From the NCBI GenBank assembly GCA_934249275.1, contig CAKQKT010000017.1, positions 1 through 23,090 on the forward strand: 23,090 bases of DNA, given 5' to 3'. Numbering within the stretch: the first letter of the stretch is position 1; each line of letters starts with the position of its first letter. Source of the stretch: an uncultured Sutterella sp. GTDB taxonomy: Bacteria > Pseudomonadota > Gammaproteobacteria > Burkholderiales > Burkholderiaceae_F. The notes under the pieces were generated by a model, which had not been told where the DNA came from, ran no database searches, and saw only the letters and a list, made by a program, of their open reading frames with translations. Positions 16,320-23,003 of the stretch are shown in pieces. Made by a program: the position numbers and the translations under genes.

Positions 16320-18113
16320 ATGCCGCTTCCGAAAAGACCCGCCAAACGCGGAGACTTGCTGACCGACTACGGTCCCGAAGCTGATCTGACCAAGCCCGTC
16401 GCCACAGCCGCGCACAATGCACCCGCCGCAGCCGAAGCCGCAGCGCCCGCAAAGCCCGCCCGGCGCACGACGAAAAAGGCCGTGAAGGCCTCACCCGAGG
16501 CCAAGATCCTGAAGACAGCTCCGGAAGCGCCGGTCGCCAAGACCGAAGCCGCGAAGCCTGCAGCCAAAAAGGCTAGGACCGGCAAATCCGCTTCCAAGTC
16601 TGCCGCCAAGCCGACGGAAGCCGTGCGCGACATGACCGTCGCCCAGGCTCCCGAAGCCCCCGCCAAGACTGAAGCAAAGTCCGACGAAGTCAAGCGCTCA
16701 AACCGCCGCGGCCGCGCAGCGACGCCCGCCAACAAGCGCAAGCTCTTCGTGCTCGACACCAACGTGCTGATCCACGATCCCTTGAGCATCTTCAGATTTG
16801 CCGAGCACGACGTCTTCCTGCCCATGACGGTTCTTGAAGAACTCGACAACCACAAGAAGGGCACGAGCGACGTCGCACGCAATGCGCGCTCCGTGAGCCG
16901 CAATCTCGATCAGCTCATGGAGCTTAACGGCGCAGACCTTTCCCAAGGCGTGTCGCTCTCCCTTCTCGGCAACAAGGAAGCCAAGGGCAAGCTCTTCTTT
17001 GAAACGCATACGATCGTCGCGCCGCTTCCCGACACGCTTCCGACCTTCAAGGGCGACAACCGCATTCTGTCCGTCGTCAAGGGCGTTGAGGAGCTCCATC
17101 CGGAACTTGCCGTCGTCCTGGTGAGCAAAGACATCAACATGCGCATCAAGGCCTCGACGCTGGGCATTCCGGCCGAGGACTATCTCTCGGACAAGGTCCT
17201 TGACGACACCGACATGCTCTATACGGGCCGCATGTCTCTTCCCGCCGATTTCTGGACCGTCGTTGGCAAATCCCTCAAGTCCTGGCAGGACGAAGGAACG
17301 ACCCACTATCGTTTCGAAACGAAGGAAGCTCACCGCTACATCGTCAACATGTGCCTGACGATCGACGGAGACCCCGACTTCATGGCCATCGTCACAAACG
17401 TCGAACCCGACGCCGTCACGATCCGCCTGCTGCGCGACTACCGCAACCGTCTCAAGGTCTGGGGCATCCATGCGCGCAATGCGGAACAAAACATGGCGCT
17501 CAACCTTCTCACCGATCCTGAAATCGACTTTGTGACGCTTCTTGGTCAAGCCGGCACCGGCAAGACCCTGATGACGCTCGCGGCTGCTTTGACTCAGACA
17601 ATCGACGAACGCAGGTTCTCTGAAATCATCGTCACCCGCGCAACCGTCAGCGTCGGCGAAGACATCGGCTTCCTGCCCGGCACCGAAGAAGAAAAAATGG
17701 CGCCGTGGATGGGCGCGCTCGAAGACAACCTCGAAGTTCTCCACCGCTCTGAAAACAGCACCGGCGGCGACTGGGGACGTCAGGCAACGCTGGACCTCAT
17801 CAAGGCCCGCATCCGCATCAAGTCGATGAGCTTCATGCGCGGACGCACCTTCCTGAAAAAATTCGTCATCATCGACGAAGCACAGAACCTGAGCCCCAAG
17901 CAGATGAAGACGCTCATCACCCGCGCCGGCCCTGGCACCAAAATCGTTTGCCTGGGCAACATCGCACAGATCGATACGCCTTATTTAACTGAAGGCAGCT
18001 CCGGCCTCACCTATGTTGTTGAACGCTTCCAGGGCTGGCCGCATGCAGCGACAATCACGCTCACGCGCGGCGAACGCTCCCGTCTTGCGGACTTTGCAAC
18101 AGAAGTTCTGTAA
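16320..18113 (+). CDS. PIN-PhoH ATPase with an unusual Ala/Lys/Pro-rich N-terminal tail
   Basis: 597 residues. Residues about 25-140 are a low-complexity, basic, Ala/Lys/Pro-rich tail reminiscent of histone H1-like proteins. A PIN nuclease domain follows, with acidic residues in VLDTNVL (D146), EELD (E173/E174), GDNRIL (D247) and SKDINMRIKA (D271). The C-terminal PhoH domain has Walker A GQAGTGKT (409-416), Walker B FVIIDEAQN and CLGNIAQIDTPYLTEGSSG. Members of this family are RNA helicase/ribonuclease-type ATPases, often called PhoH2 or YlaK-like. A GTG start 12 bases upstream (16308) is equally possible; neither has a strong Shine-Dalgarno site. Monocistronic, ending at a strong terminator. 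Confidence 0.88.
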   Translation: MPLPKRPAKRGDLLTDYGPEADLTKPVATAAHNAPAAAEAAAPAKPARRTTKKAVKASPEAKILKTAPEAPVAKTEAAKPAAKKARTGKSASKSAAKPTEAVRDMTVAQAPEAPAKTEAKSDEVKRSNRRGRAATPANKRKLFVLDTNVLIHDPLSIFRFAEHDVFLPMTVLEELDNHKKGTSDVARNARSVSRNLDQLMELNGADLSQGVSLSLLGNKEAKGKLFFETHTIVAPLPDTLPTFKGDNRILSVVKGVEELHPELAVVLVSKDINMRIKASTLGIPAEDYLSDKVLDDTDMLYTGRMSLPADFWTVVGKSLKSWQDEGTTHYRFETKEAHRYIVNMCLTIDGDPDFMAIVTNVEPDAVTIRLLRDYRNRLKVWGIHARNAEQNMALNLLTDPEIDFVTLLGQAGTGKTLMTLAAALTQTIDERRFSEIIVTRATVSVGEDIGFLPGTEEEKMAPWMGALEDNLEVLHRSENSTGGDWGRQATLDLIKARIRIKSMSFMRGRTFLKKFVIIDEAQNLSPKQMKTLITRAGPGTKIVCLGNIAQIDTPYLTEGSSGLTYVVERFQGWPHAATITLTRGERSRLADFATEVL

Positions 18114-18141
18114 CCAAGCAACCAACCCAACTCACGGAAAC

Positions 18142-18172
18142 GAAGAGGCGCAGCAGCGCCTCTTCTTTTTTT
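18142..18172 (+). terminator. Terminator after phoH
   Basis: A perfect 10-bp stem GAAGAGGCGC / GCGCCTCTTC with an AGCA loop and seven T residues. Confidence 0.93.
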
Positions 18173-18253
18173 GCGACAAATACATAACGAATGCGGATCA
18201 ACTCTCAGGCAAGCGAAAGCGATCAAGGCAATCGTTTCGACAAGAGATCAGGT

Positions 18254-18296
18254 CGATTACGACTGTCATTCGCGAGCGATTACAGCTAAGATATTG
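18254..18296 (+). promoter_or_regulatory. dnaB upstream region with a direct repeat and a possible -10
   Basis: CGATTAC occurs at 18254-18260 and 18277-18283 (23-bp period), followed by TAAGAT at about 18287, which could be a -10 (4 of 6), with CTGTCA 18 bp upstream as a weak -35. The 152 bases between the phoH terminator and dnaB hold no gene. Confidence 0.3.
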
Positions 18297-18324
18297 ACCT
18301 CAAATACGAGGAAGAACCGATTCG

Positions 18325-19713
18325 ATGACCGAAATCATTGACGAAGCCGCGCAGGCAGTGCGCAGGCCACCACAAAGCATCAACAGCGAACAGTCTATTC
18401 TGGGCGGCCTGATGATCGACAACAATGCTCTTGACAGCATTGTCGACATCATTCAGCCGGAAGACTTTTATCGCCGCGACCACAAGATCATCTACGAACA
18501 TATCGCAGCAATGATCCAGCGCGGTCGCCCCGCCGACTCGCTGACCGTTGCAGAGTCGCTTCGCGACGCAGGTCTCGAAACAGATACAGGCGGCTTCGCG
18601 TATCTGGCCGAACTCGTCAACAACACGCCGTCAGCAGCGAACATTCGCCGCTACGCAGAAATCGTTCACGACAAGTCCGTGTTGCGCCAGCTGATCAGCG
18701 CAGGCGACCATCTGGTCACCTGTGCGCTTCAGCCAGAAGGACGAGAAACGGCTCAGATTCTTGACGAAGCAGAGCGCATCGTTCTCGCCATCAATGAGCG
18801 AAACGCCCGTGGCCAGAGAGGCTTTCAGCCGATGGCCACCCTGGTTCGCGAAGTCTCTGAAAAGATCATCGACCTCTATCAGAACCAGCAGGGATCAGAA
18901 GTCACAGGCGTCCCGACGGGATATCCCAACCTCGACAGAGAACTCGCCGGTCTCCAGCGCGGCGACCTGATCATCATTGCCGGTCGTCCGTCGATGGGCA
19001 AAACCTCTTTCGCCATCAACATTGCAGAAAACGTCGGCGTTCGTCAGGAACTTCCGGTTGCTGTTTTTTCTCTCGAAATGGGCGGCGACCAGCTAGCTCA
19101 GCGTCTGATCAGCTCGGTTGCAAACATTGATGCACAAAAGCTCAGGAAAGCACAGCTTGAAGACGATGAATGGAATGCCTTCTCGAAGGCCGTCCATCGC
19201 CTTGAGAACAAGCCGATTTATATCGATGACACGCCTGCTCTGATGATTTCAGAGCTTGCGAGCCGCGCTCGTCGTCTCGTAAATCAAACCGGACCGTTGG
19301 GCCTCATCGTCGTCGACTACATTCAGCTGATGACCGGTCGTGCAGGCATCGACAATCGCTCGACCGAACTGTCTGAAATTTCTCGTGGTCTGAAAGCACT
19401 AGCAAAGGAGCTTCATTGTCCGGTCATTGTGCTCTCACAGCTGAACCGCTCTCTTGAACAGCGAGCAGACAAGCGTCCTATCATGTCCGACTTGCGCGAA
19501 TCCGGCGCAATCGAACAAGACGCCGACGTCATCATGTTCATTTATCGAGAAGTCGTCTACAACAAGGACACGCCTGACAAAAATCTTGCAGAAATCATCA
19601 TCGCCAAGCAGCGTAATGGTCCTATCGGCACGCTGCGCATGGTGTTCCGAGGCGGTAATACGCGATTCGAGCCTTGGGCAGGCGATGTTGGGTACTGGGA
19701 AGGCGCTCAATAA
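18325..19713 (+). CDS. dnaB: Replicative DNA helicase DnaB
   Basis: 462 residues, normal for DnaB, the hexameric 5'-3' helicase at the replication fork. The N-terminal collar domain (about 15-120) starts PPQSINSEQSILGGLM. The RecA-like domain has Walker A GRPSMGKTS (220-228), catalytic Glu in FSLEM, Walker B LIVVDYIQLM, SQLNRSLEQR, SDLRESGAIEQDAD and the arginine finger in KQRNGPIG. No intein. A good AGGAAGA lies before ATG 18325. The DUF456 gene follows after 19 bp and is probably co-transcribed. Third-position GC is visibly lower here than in putP or moaA. Confidence 0.97.
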   Translation: MTEIIDEAAQAVRRPPQSINSEQSILGGLMIDNNALDSIVDIIQPEDFYRRDHKIIYEHIAAMIQRGRPADSLTVAESLRDAGLETDTGGFAYLAELVNNTPSAANIRRYAEIVHDKSVLRQLISAGDHLVTCALQPEGRETAQILDEAERIVLAINERNARGQRGFQPMATLVREVSEKIIDLYQNQQGSEVTGVPTGYPNLDRELAGLQRGDLIIIAGRPSMGKTSFAINIAENVGVRQELPVAVFSLEMGGDQLAQRLISSVANIDAQKLRKAQLEDDEWNAFSKAVHRLENKPIYIDDTPALMISELASRARRLVNQTGPLGLIVVDYIQLMTGRAGIDNRSTELSEISRGLKALAKELHCPVIVLSQLNRSLEQRADKRPIMSDLRESGAIEQDADVIMFIYREVVYNKDTPDKNLAEIIIAKQRNGPIGTLRMVFRGGNTRFEPWAGDVGYWEGAQ

Positions 19714-19732
19714 CGATTAGATCTTTAAGAAT

Positions 19733-20245
19733 ATGTTTGACTGGTTTTCACAAATCGATTTTTTTGCAGTCATCTGTTGGTTGAGCGCCATTTCGCTAAT
19801 CATCGCCGGCCTAGCTGGAACAGTCATTCCTGCTATTCCAGGACTGCCGCTGATCGCGGCCGGCGGCGCATTGATCGGCTGGGCCGGACATTTTGAAATC
19901 ATCGGCTGGGGAACGATCGCAACGCTTGCCGTTTTGGCGATCATCGGCGTCATAGTCGATACCGTTGCACAAACCGCCGGCGCCCAGAAGGCTGGAGCGA
20001 GCTCTTACGGCATCTGGGGCTCCGTCATCGGCACTTTCGCCGGTGTCTTCATGGGCGGCCTTGTCGGCATCTTCATCATGCCGCTTATAGGCGCATTCAT
20101 CGGAGAATTCTGGGCAAAACGCGACTATCTACACGCCGGAAGAGTTGGTATAGCAACTTGGATTGGCATGATCGTTGGAACGGCAGTCAAAATCGCGATT
20201 GCATGTACGATGCTAGGACTGCTCGTCGTAATGTACTTTATTTAA
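19733..20245 (+). CDS. DUF456 family small membrane protein; target of the adjacent spacer
   Basis: 170 residues, glycine-rich and hydrophobic, with four or five membrane segments (about 14-45, 50-80, 92-125, 140-168). The repeated glycine-zipper-like stretches (GLAGTVIPAIPGLPLIAAGG, GTFAGVFMGGLVGIF) and the length fit the DUF456 family of bacterial inner-membrane proteins without a known function. ATG 19733 follows dnaB by 19 bp with only a weak ribosome site. Codons 92-103 (20006-20040) are the match to the spacer of the CRISPR-like element 360 bp downstream, which makes this gene a candidate for guide-RNA control. Family call by recognition; function unknown. Confidence 0.8.
   Translation: MFDWFSQIDFFAVICWLSAISLIIAGLAGTVIPAIPGLPLIAAGGALIGWAGHFEIIGWGTIATLAVLAIIGVIVDTVAQTAGAQKAGASSYGIWGSVIGTFAGVFMGGLVGIFIMPLIGAFIGEFWAKRDYLHAGRVGIATWIGMIVGTAVKIAIACTMLGLLVVMYFI
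20006..20043 (+). other. Candidate protospacer plus CGG PAM inside the DUF456 gene
   Basis: Bases 20006-20040 equal the minus-strand spacer at 20402-20436 at 32 of 35 positions, and 20041-20043 is CGG. A Cas9-type guide would read this strand with NGG directly 3' of the match. The mismatches are at spacer bases 1, 30 and 33, so PAM-proximal positions 3 and 6 are unpaired. The site falls in frame: the base 30 and 33 differences are third positions of Thr and Phe codons and would not change the protein. Confidence 0.75.
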
Positions 20246-20246
20246 G

Positions 20247-20282
20247 AAAAAAGGAGTTGAACGAAAGCTCAACTCCTTTTTT
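20247..20282. terminator. Bidirectional terminator after the DUF456 gene
   Basis: A perfect 14-bp inverted repeat AAAAAAGGAGTTGA / TCAACTCCTTTTTT with an 8-base loop, starting right after the DUF456 stop codon. It would end rightward dnaB-DUF456 transcripts and leftward transcripts of the CRISPR-like element. Confidence 0.93.
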
Positions 20283-20330
20283 CTTTCTCAACATGTTTCG
20301 TCATTCTATGCCTGAGAGTTTTAGCAGAGC

Positions 20331-20454
20331 TGCATCTTAACCCAAACGCACATCAGTCCTGAAACTTGCATCTTAACTCAAGCGAGCATCAGTTCTGAAA
20401 CGCAAAGGTGCCGATGACGGAGCCCCAGATGCCGTGTTGCATCTTAACTCAAAC
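20331..20454 (-). CRISPR. Orphan mini CRISPR-like element with one spacer matching the neighbouring DUF456 gene
   Basis: Read leftward: a half repeat (20454-20437) keeps the 3' 18 bases, GTTTGAGTTAAGATGCAA. Then come a 35-nt spacer (20436-20402), an intact 36-bp repeat (20401-20366) starting GTTTCAGAACTGATGCTC and ending TTGAGTTAAGATGCAA, and directly after it, without a spacer, a degenerate copy (20365-20331) with 30 of 35 bases identical. Repeat length, the GTTTCAG start and NGG on the 3' side of the target fit type II, especially II-B repeats as in Francisella and Legionella; Sutterellaceae are known to carry II-B systems. No cas gene or leader array is in the window. The element is the only content of the 202-bp gap between two bidirectional terminators. 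It is either a regulatory guide, like scaRNA of Francisella, or a decayed array. Confidence 0.7.
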
Positions 20455-20484
20455 TGTCACGACGCTCACGCCTCAACATCTAAT

Positions 20485-20516
20485 AAAAAAAGGCCCGCGA
20501 ATGCGAGCCTTTTTTT
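20485..20516. terminator. Bidirectional terminator after rplI
   Basis: AAAAAAAGGC and GCCTTTTTTT form a 10-bp stem continued by one mismatch and 3 bp around a GAAT loop. It ends the leftward ribosomal-protein operon and forms the right border of the CRISPR-like element. Confidence 0.9.
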
Positions 20517-20542
20517 GACGGGATCAGTCGAAGCTTAAGCGA

Positions 20543-20995
20543 TTAGGCTTCAGCAACAACGTGAACCGTGACGTCAGCCGTAATGTCGGTAAGAAGACCG
20601 ATCGTGATGACGTAGTCGCCGATAGCCTTGATGGCGCCGAGCGGCGTGCGGACCTGGGACTTCTTGATCTGGAGACCGTACTTGGCATCGATGGCTTCAG
20701 CGATGTCGGCGTTCGTGACGGAACCGAAGAGACGGCCGTCAACACCGCACTTGGAAGCGATTTCGATTTCGCCTTCGTTGATCGTGTCGGCGATCTTCTG
20801 GGCGGCGGCGATGCGTTCAGCCTGGGCGGCTTCGAGCTCGGCACGGCGGGTTTCGAATTCGGCGATGGCGGCCTTGGTGGCGCGCTTGGCACGGCCGGTC
20901 GGGATCAGGAAGTTGCGGCCGTAGCCATCCTTAACCTTGACGACGTCGCCGAGGTCACCAACGTGAGCAATCTTCTCGAGAAGAATAACCTGCAT
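20543..20995 (-). CDS. rplI: 50S ribosomal protein L9
   Basis: 150 residues. The N-terminal RNA-binding domain starts MQVILLEKIAHVGDLGDVV and contains VKDGYGRNFLIPTGRA. A long connecting helix (about 40-75) leads to the C-terminal domain with GRLFGSVTNADIAEAI. Length and motifs are standard. AAGGAG precedes the ATG. It is the last gene of rpsF-priB-rpsR-rplI. Confidence 0.97.
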   Translation of the reverse strand: MQVILLEKIAHVGDLGDVVKVKDGYGRNFLIPTGRAKRATKAAIAEFETRRAELEAAQAERIAAAQKIADTINEGEIEIASKCGVDGRLFGSVTNADIAEAIDAKYGLQIKKSQVRTPLGAIKAIGDYVITIGLLTDITADVTVHVVAEA

Positions 20996-21016
20996 TTGAT
21001 ATCTCCTTAAATCTGA

Positions 21017-21283
21017 TTACTGGTTGTCGGTGTAGGCGAGGAGAGCGAGGAAGCGGGCACGCTTGATAGCGGTGTCCAGCTGACGCTGATAGTGAGCCTT
21101 CGTGCCCGTGAGACGAGCCGGCATGATCTTGCCGTTTTCCTGGATGAAGTCCTTAAGCGTGTCGATGTCCTTGTAGTCGATCGTTTCAACGCCTTCGGCC
21201 GTGAAGCGGCAGAACTTCTTGCGCTTGAAGAGAGAGTTCTGCTGGTTAGCGCGACGGGGCTTGCCCTTACCCTTGAAAGCCAT
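21017..21283 (-). CDS. rpsR: 30S ribosomal protein S18
   Basis: 88 residues with a basic N-terminus ([15 protein letters not shown]), [18 protein letters not shown], and the conserved [20 protein letters not shown] near the C-terminus. S18 binds S6 on the 30S platform. AAGGAG lies before the ATG; 21 bp separate it from rplI. Confidence 0.97.
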   Translation of the reverse strand: MAFKGKGKPRRANQQNSLFKRKKFCRFTAEGVETIDYKDIDTLKDFIQENGKIMPARLTGTKAHYQRQLDTAIKRARFLALLAYTDNQ

Positions 21284-21294
21284 TTTGTAGCTCC

Positions 21295-21579
21295 TTAAAT
21301 TAAATCGGTGATGTGCACGATCAGTTTGGAACTCTTCATCGATCGCGGTGCCAGAAAACCTTTGATTTTTACGTCAATTCCCATCTGAGCCTTGTTCAGG
21401 CTCTCTGCCAGAGCGCCGAAAGCGATGGCGGGGAAGTCGTATTCGAGTTTTCTGATCTTGTTCGCTTCGGTCAGTTCGGATCGGTGGTGAAAGACACCTT
21501 CGAAAACCGGAATGCCCGCCGGCGTGTATCGGACTTCTTCTTTCGAAGTCAGCGTGCCGGAAATTTCAATGAGGTTCAC
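21295..21579 (-). CDS. priB: Primosomal replication protein N, PriB
   Basis: 94 residues with a single OB fold ([31 protein letters not shown]-like core, [16 protein letters not shown] end). PriB is a dimeric ssDNA-binding protein that helps PriA restart stalled forks. Its place between rpsF and rpsR is the usual one. The start codon is GTG at 21579 with AGGA upstream. Only 11 bp separate it from rpsR. Confidence 0.93.
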   Translation of the reverse strand: MNLIEISGTLTSKEEVRYTPAGIPVFEGVFHHRSELTEANKIRKLEYDFPAIAFGALAESLNKAQMGIDVKIKGFLAPRSMKSSKLIVHITDLI

Positions 21580-21623
21580 TCAGTTCCTGATCGCACAGAA
21601 AAATCTGTTCAGTCGAGACTGAA

Positions 21624-22007
21624 TTATTCGGCGGAAGCTTCAGCGGCAGCGGCTTCAGCAGCGGCAACCTTCTTGGCTTCTTCCTTTTCAACAGCCTTCA
21701 TCATGACGGAAGGAGCCGTTTCGGCATGCTTCGTCTTGACGGTGAGGTGACGCAGGATGGCATCGTTGAAACGGAAGCCGTTTTCGATTTCTTCGATGGT
21801 CTCGTGGCCGCATTCGATGTTCATGAGAACATAGTGAGCCTTGACGAGCTTTTCGATCGGGTAGGCGAGCTGACGACGGCCCCAGTCTTCGACGCGTTCG
21901 ATCTTGCCGTTCTGTTCGGCGACAAGGGTCTTGAGGCGTTCGATCATGGCGGGAACCTGTTCGCTCTGATCAGGATGCACGAGAATGCAAAGTTCGTAGT
22001 GACGCAT
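21624..22007 (-). CDS. rpsF: 30S ribosomal protein S6
   Basis: 127 residues. [46 protein letters not shown] and [14 protein letters not shown] are family motifs. An Ala/Glu-rich tail of about 25 residues ([20 protein letters not shown]) extends the C-terminus; E. coli S6 has a tail that RimK modifies with glutamates, so a similar role is possible. AAGGAGA precedes the ATG. First gene of the operon. Confidence 0.97.
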   Translation of the reverse strand: MRHYELCILVHPDQSEQVPAMIERLKTLVAEQNGKIERVEDWGRRQLAYPIEKLVKAHYVLMNIECGHETIEEIENGFRFNDAILRHLTVKTKHAETAPSVMMKAVEKEEAKKVAAAEAAAAEASAE

Positions 22008-22032
22008 TGTTGTTGTCTCCTTGCGGATAAAA

Positions 22033-22060
22033 GCTGCCCGGGCGTCTACTCCGGTGCAGC
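22033..22060 (-). promoter_or_regulatory. rpsF leader hairpin (possible S6:S18 autoregulatory site)
   Basis: On the minus strand GCTGC and GCAGC pair around a bulged A and a CCGG/CCGG inner stem with a 9-base loop; TTTT follows. It ends 25 bases before rpsF. Many rpsF operons carry a leader hairpin with a conserved CCG element bound by S6:S18. The position and the CACCGG element suggest the same here, but I cannot confirm the fold. Confidence 0.45.
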
Positions 22061-22070
22061 AAGGACAGAA

Positions 22071-22133
22071 AGCATGCGATTGTAATCACTTTCGACGGGC
22101 TTTGCCACTCGAAAGCGAAAAAAATCGCATGCT
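22071..22133. repeat. Nested inverted repeat over the rpsF promoter
   Basis: AGCATGCGAT (22071-22080) and ATCGCATGCT (22124-22133) are perfect 10-bp inverted arms. Inside them a second inverted repeat (TCGAAAGTG-type and CGCTTTCGA, 9 bp with one wobble) leaves a 13-base loop. The outer arms are 53 bp apart centre to centre, and one overlaps the -10/start region. There is no U-run after it on the minus strand, so it is not a simple terminator of rlmB. Confidence 0.6.
22079..22107 (-). promoter_or_regulatory. Promoter of rpsF-priB-rpsR-rplI
   Basis: On the minus strand TACAAT (22084-22079) is a 5-of-6 match to the -10, with TGGCAA 17 bp upstream as a poor -35. The predicted start is near 22072, giving a leader of about 65 nt that contains the hairpin at 22033-22060. 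Confidence 0.5.
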
Positions 22134-22144
22134 CGATGAAAAGA

Positions 22145-22891
22145 TTACTTGAGCTTGCCGCCCGTGCGCTGGCGCACGGACTCATAGAGGCAGATGCCGG
22201 ACGCGACGGAAACGTTCAAGCTCTCGACTGCGCCGGCCATCGGGATGGCGGCGAGGTCGTCGCAGCGGCGGCGCGTCAGCTGGCGAAGACCGTCGCCTTC
22301 GGCGCCAAGCACCCAGGCGAAAGCCTTCTTCTGGTCGAATTCGTAGATCGACTTCGTCGCTTCGCCGGCCGTGCCGACAACGGTCACGCCCGCATCGCGA
22401 AGCTCGACGATCGAGGCGGCGAGGTTCGTCACCGTGACGACGGGCACCGTTTCGGCAGCACCGGCGGCAGCCTTGAGAGCGGCGGGAGACATGTGAGCGG
22501 AACGATCGCGCGGCACGAGCACGCACTGCACGCCGGCGGCGTCGGCAACGCGGAGGCAGGCGCCGAAGTTGCGCGGGTCGGTCACGCCGTCAAGGATCAG
22601 AATGAGCGTGTCGTCCGTGATCAGATCGAGCAGTTCGTCGAACTCAAGCTGAGCCTGCTTTTCCTCAGCCATGGCAACAATGCCCTGATGAGGAACGTCG
22701 GGAGCCATGCCGTCCAGACGGCGGTTGTCGGCGGTCATCACGCGCACGCCGGCGGCGATCAGCTTCTCGCGCATTTCGCGCATGCGCTTGTCGCGGCGTT
22801 CGGGATCAAGGTAGACGGCGGAAATCGACTTCGGGTCCATGCGGAGACGGGCGCCAACGGCATGGAAGCCGGCCAAAACAATATTCTTCAC
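22145..22891 (-). CDS. rlmB: 23S rRNA (guanosine-2251-2'-O)-methyltransferase RlmB
   Basis: 248 residues. RlmB is a SPOUT (TrmH-family) methyltransferase acting on G2251 in the P-loop of 23S rRNA. An N-terminal substrate-binding domain (GFHAVGARLRMD, DKRM, VPHQGIVA) is followed by the knot with DGVTDPRNFGACLRVADA, WVLGAEGDGL and IPMAGAVESLNVSVASG, the three SPOUT motifs. The start is GTG at 22891, directly preceded by an in-frame TAA and with no clear Shine-Dalgarno site; the conserved N-terminus supports it. It is separated from the upstream gene by a weak terminator. Confidence 0.95.
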   Translation of the reverse strand: MKNIVLAGFHAVGARLRMDPKSISAVYLDPERRDKRMREMREKLIAAGVRVMTADNRRLDGMAPDVPHQGIVAMAEEKQAQLEFDELLDLITDDTLILILDGVTDPRNFGACLRVADAAGVQCVLVPRDRSAHMSPAALKAAAGAAETVPVVTVTNLAASIVELRDAGVTVVGTAGEATKSIYEFDQKKAFAWVLGAEGDGLRQLTRRRCDDLAAIPMAGAVESLNVSVASGICLYESVRQRTGGKLK

Positions 22892-22908
22892 TTACAGCAA
22901 CTACTATT

Positions 22909-22940
22909 AAAAGCGCGCTGTCGACAACTCAACAGCGCGC
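22909..22940 (-). terminator. Weak terminator upstream of rlmB
   Basis: GCGCGCTGT and ACAGCGCGC pair perfectly (9 bp, 10-base loop), followed on the minus strand by TTTTAATAG. It ends only 18 bases before the rlmB start codon, so some read-through into rlmB, or an attenuating role, is likely. Confidence 0.65.
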
Positions 22941-23003
22941 ATAGGTTTTGAAATTTGCGCTCATTGTAGCGCACGATGTTTCGAGCGTCAGCTCGAAAGA
23001 GGC

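Noticed and set aside
18013..18297. A 94-codon rightward frame at the end of phoH
   Set aside because: It starts inside phoH in another frame and runs through a strong terminator; it shows no protein-like composition.
20283..20516. A tracrRNA gene on the plus strand
   Set aside because: Copy 1 could act as an anti-repeat and a terminator lies at 20485, but the sequence after it is another repeat and the spacer complement, without a nexus-type hairpin. An antisense RNA to DUF456 from this strand remains formally possible, but no promoter is visible.
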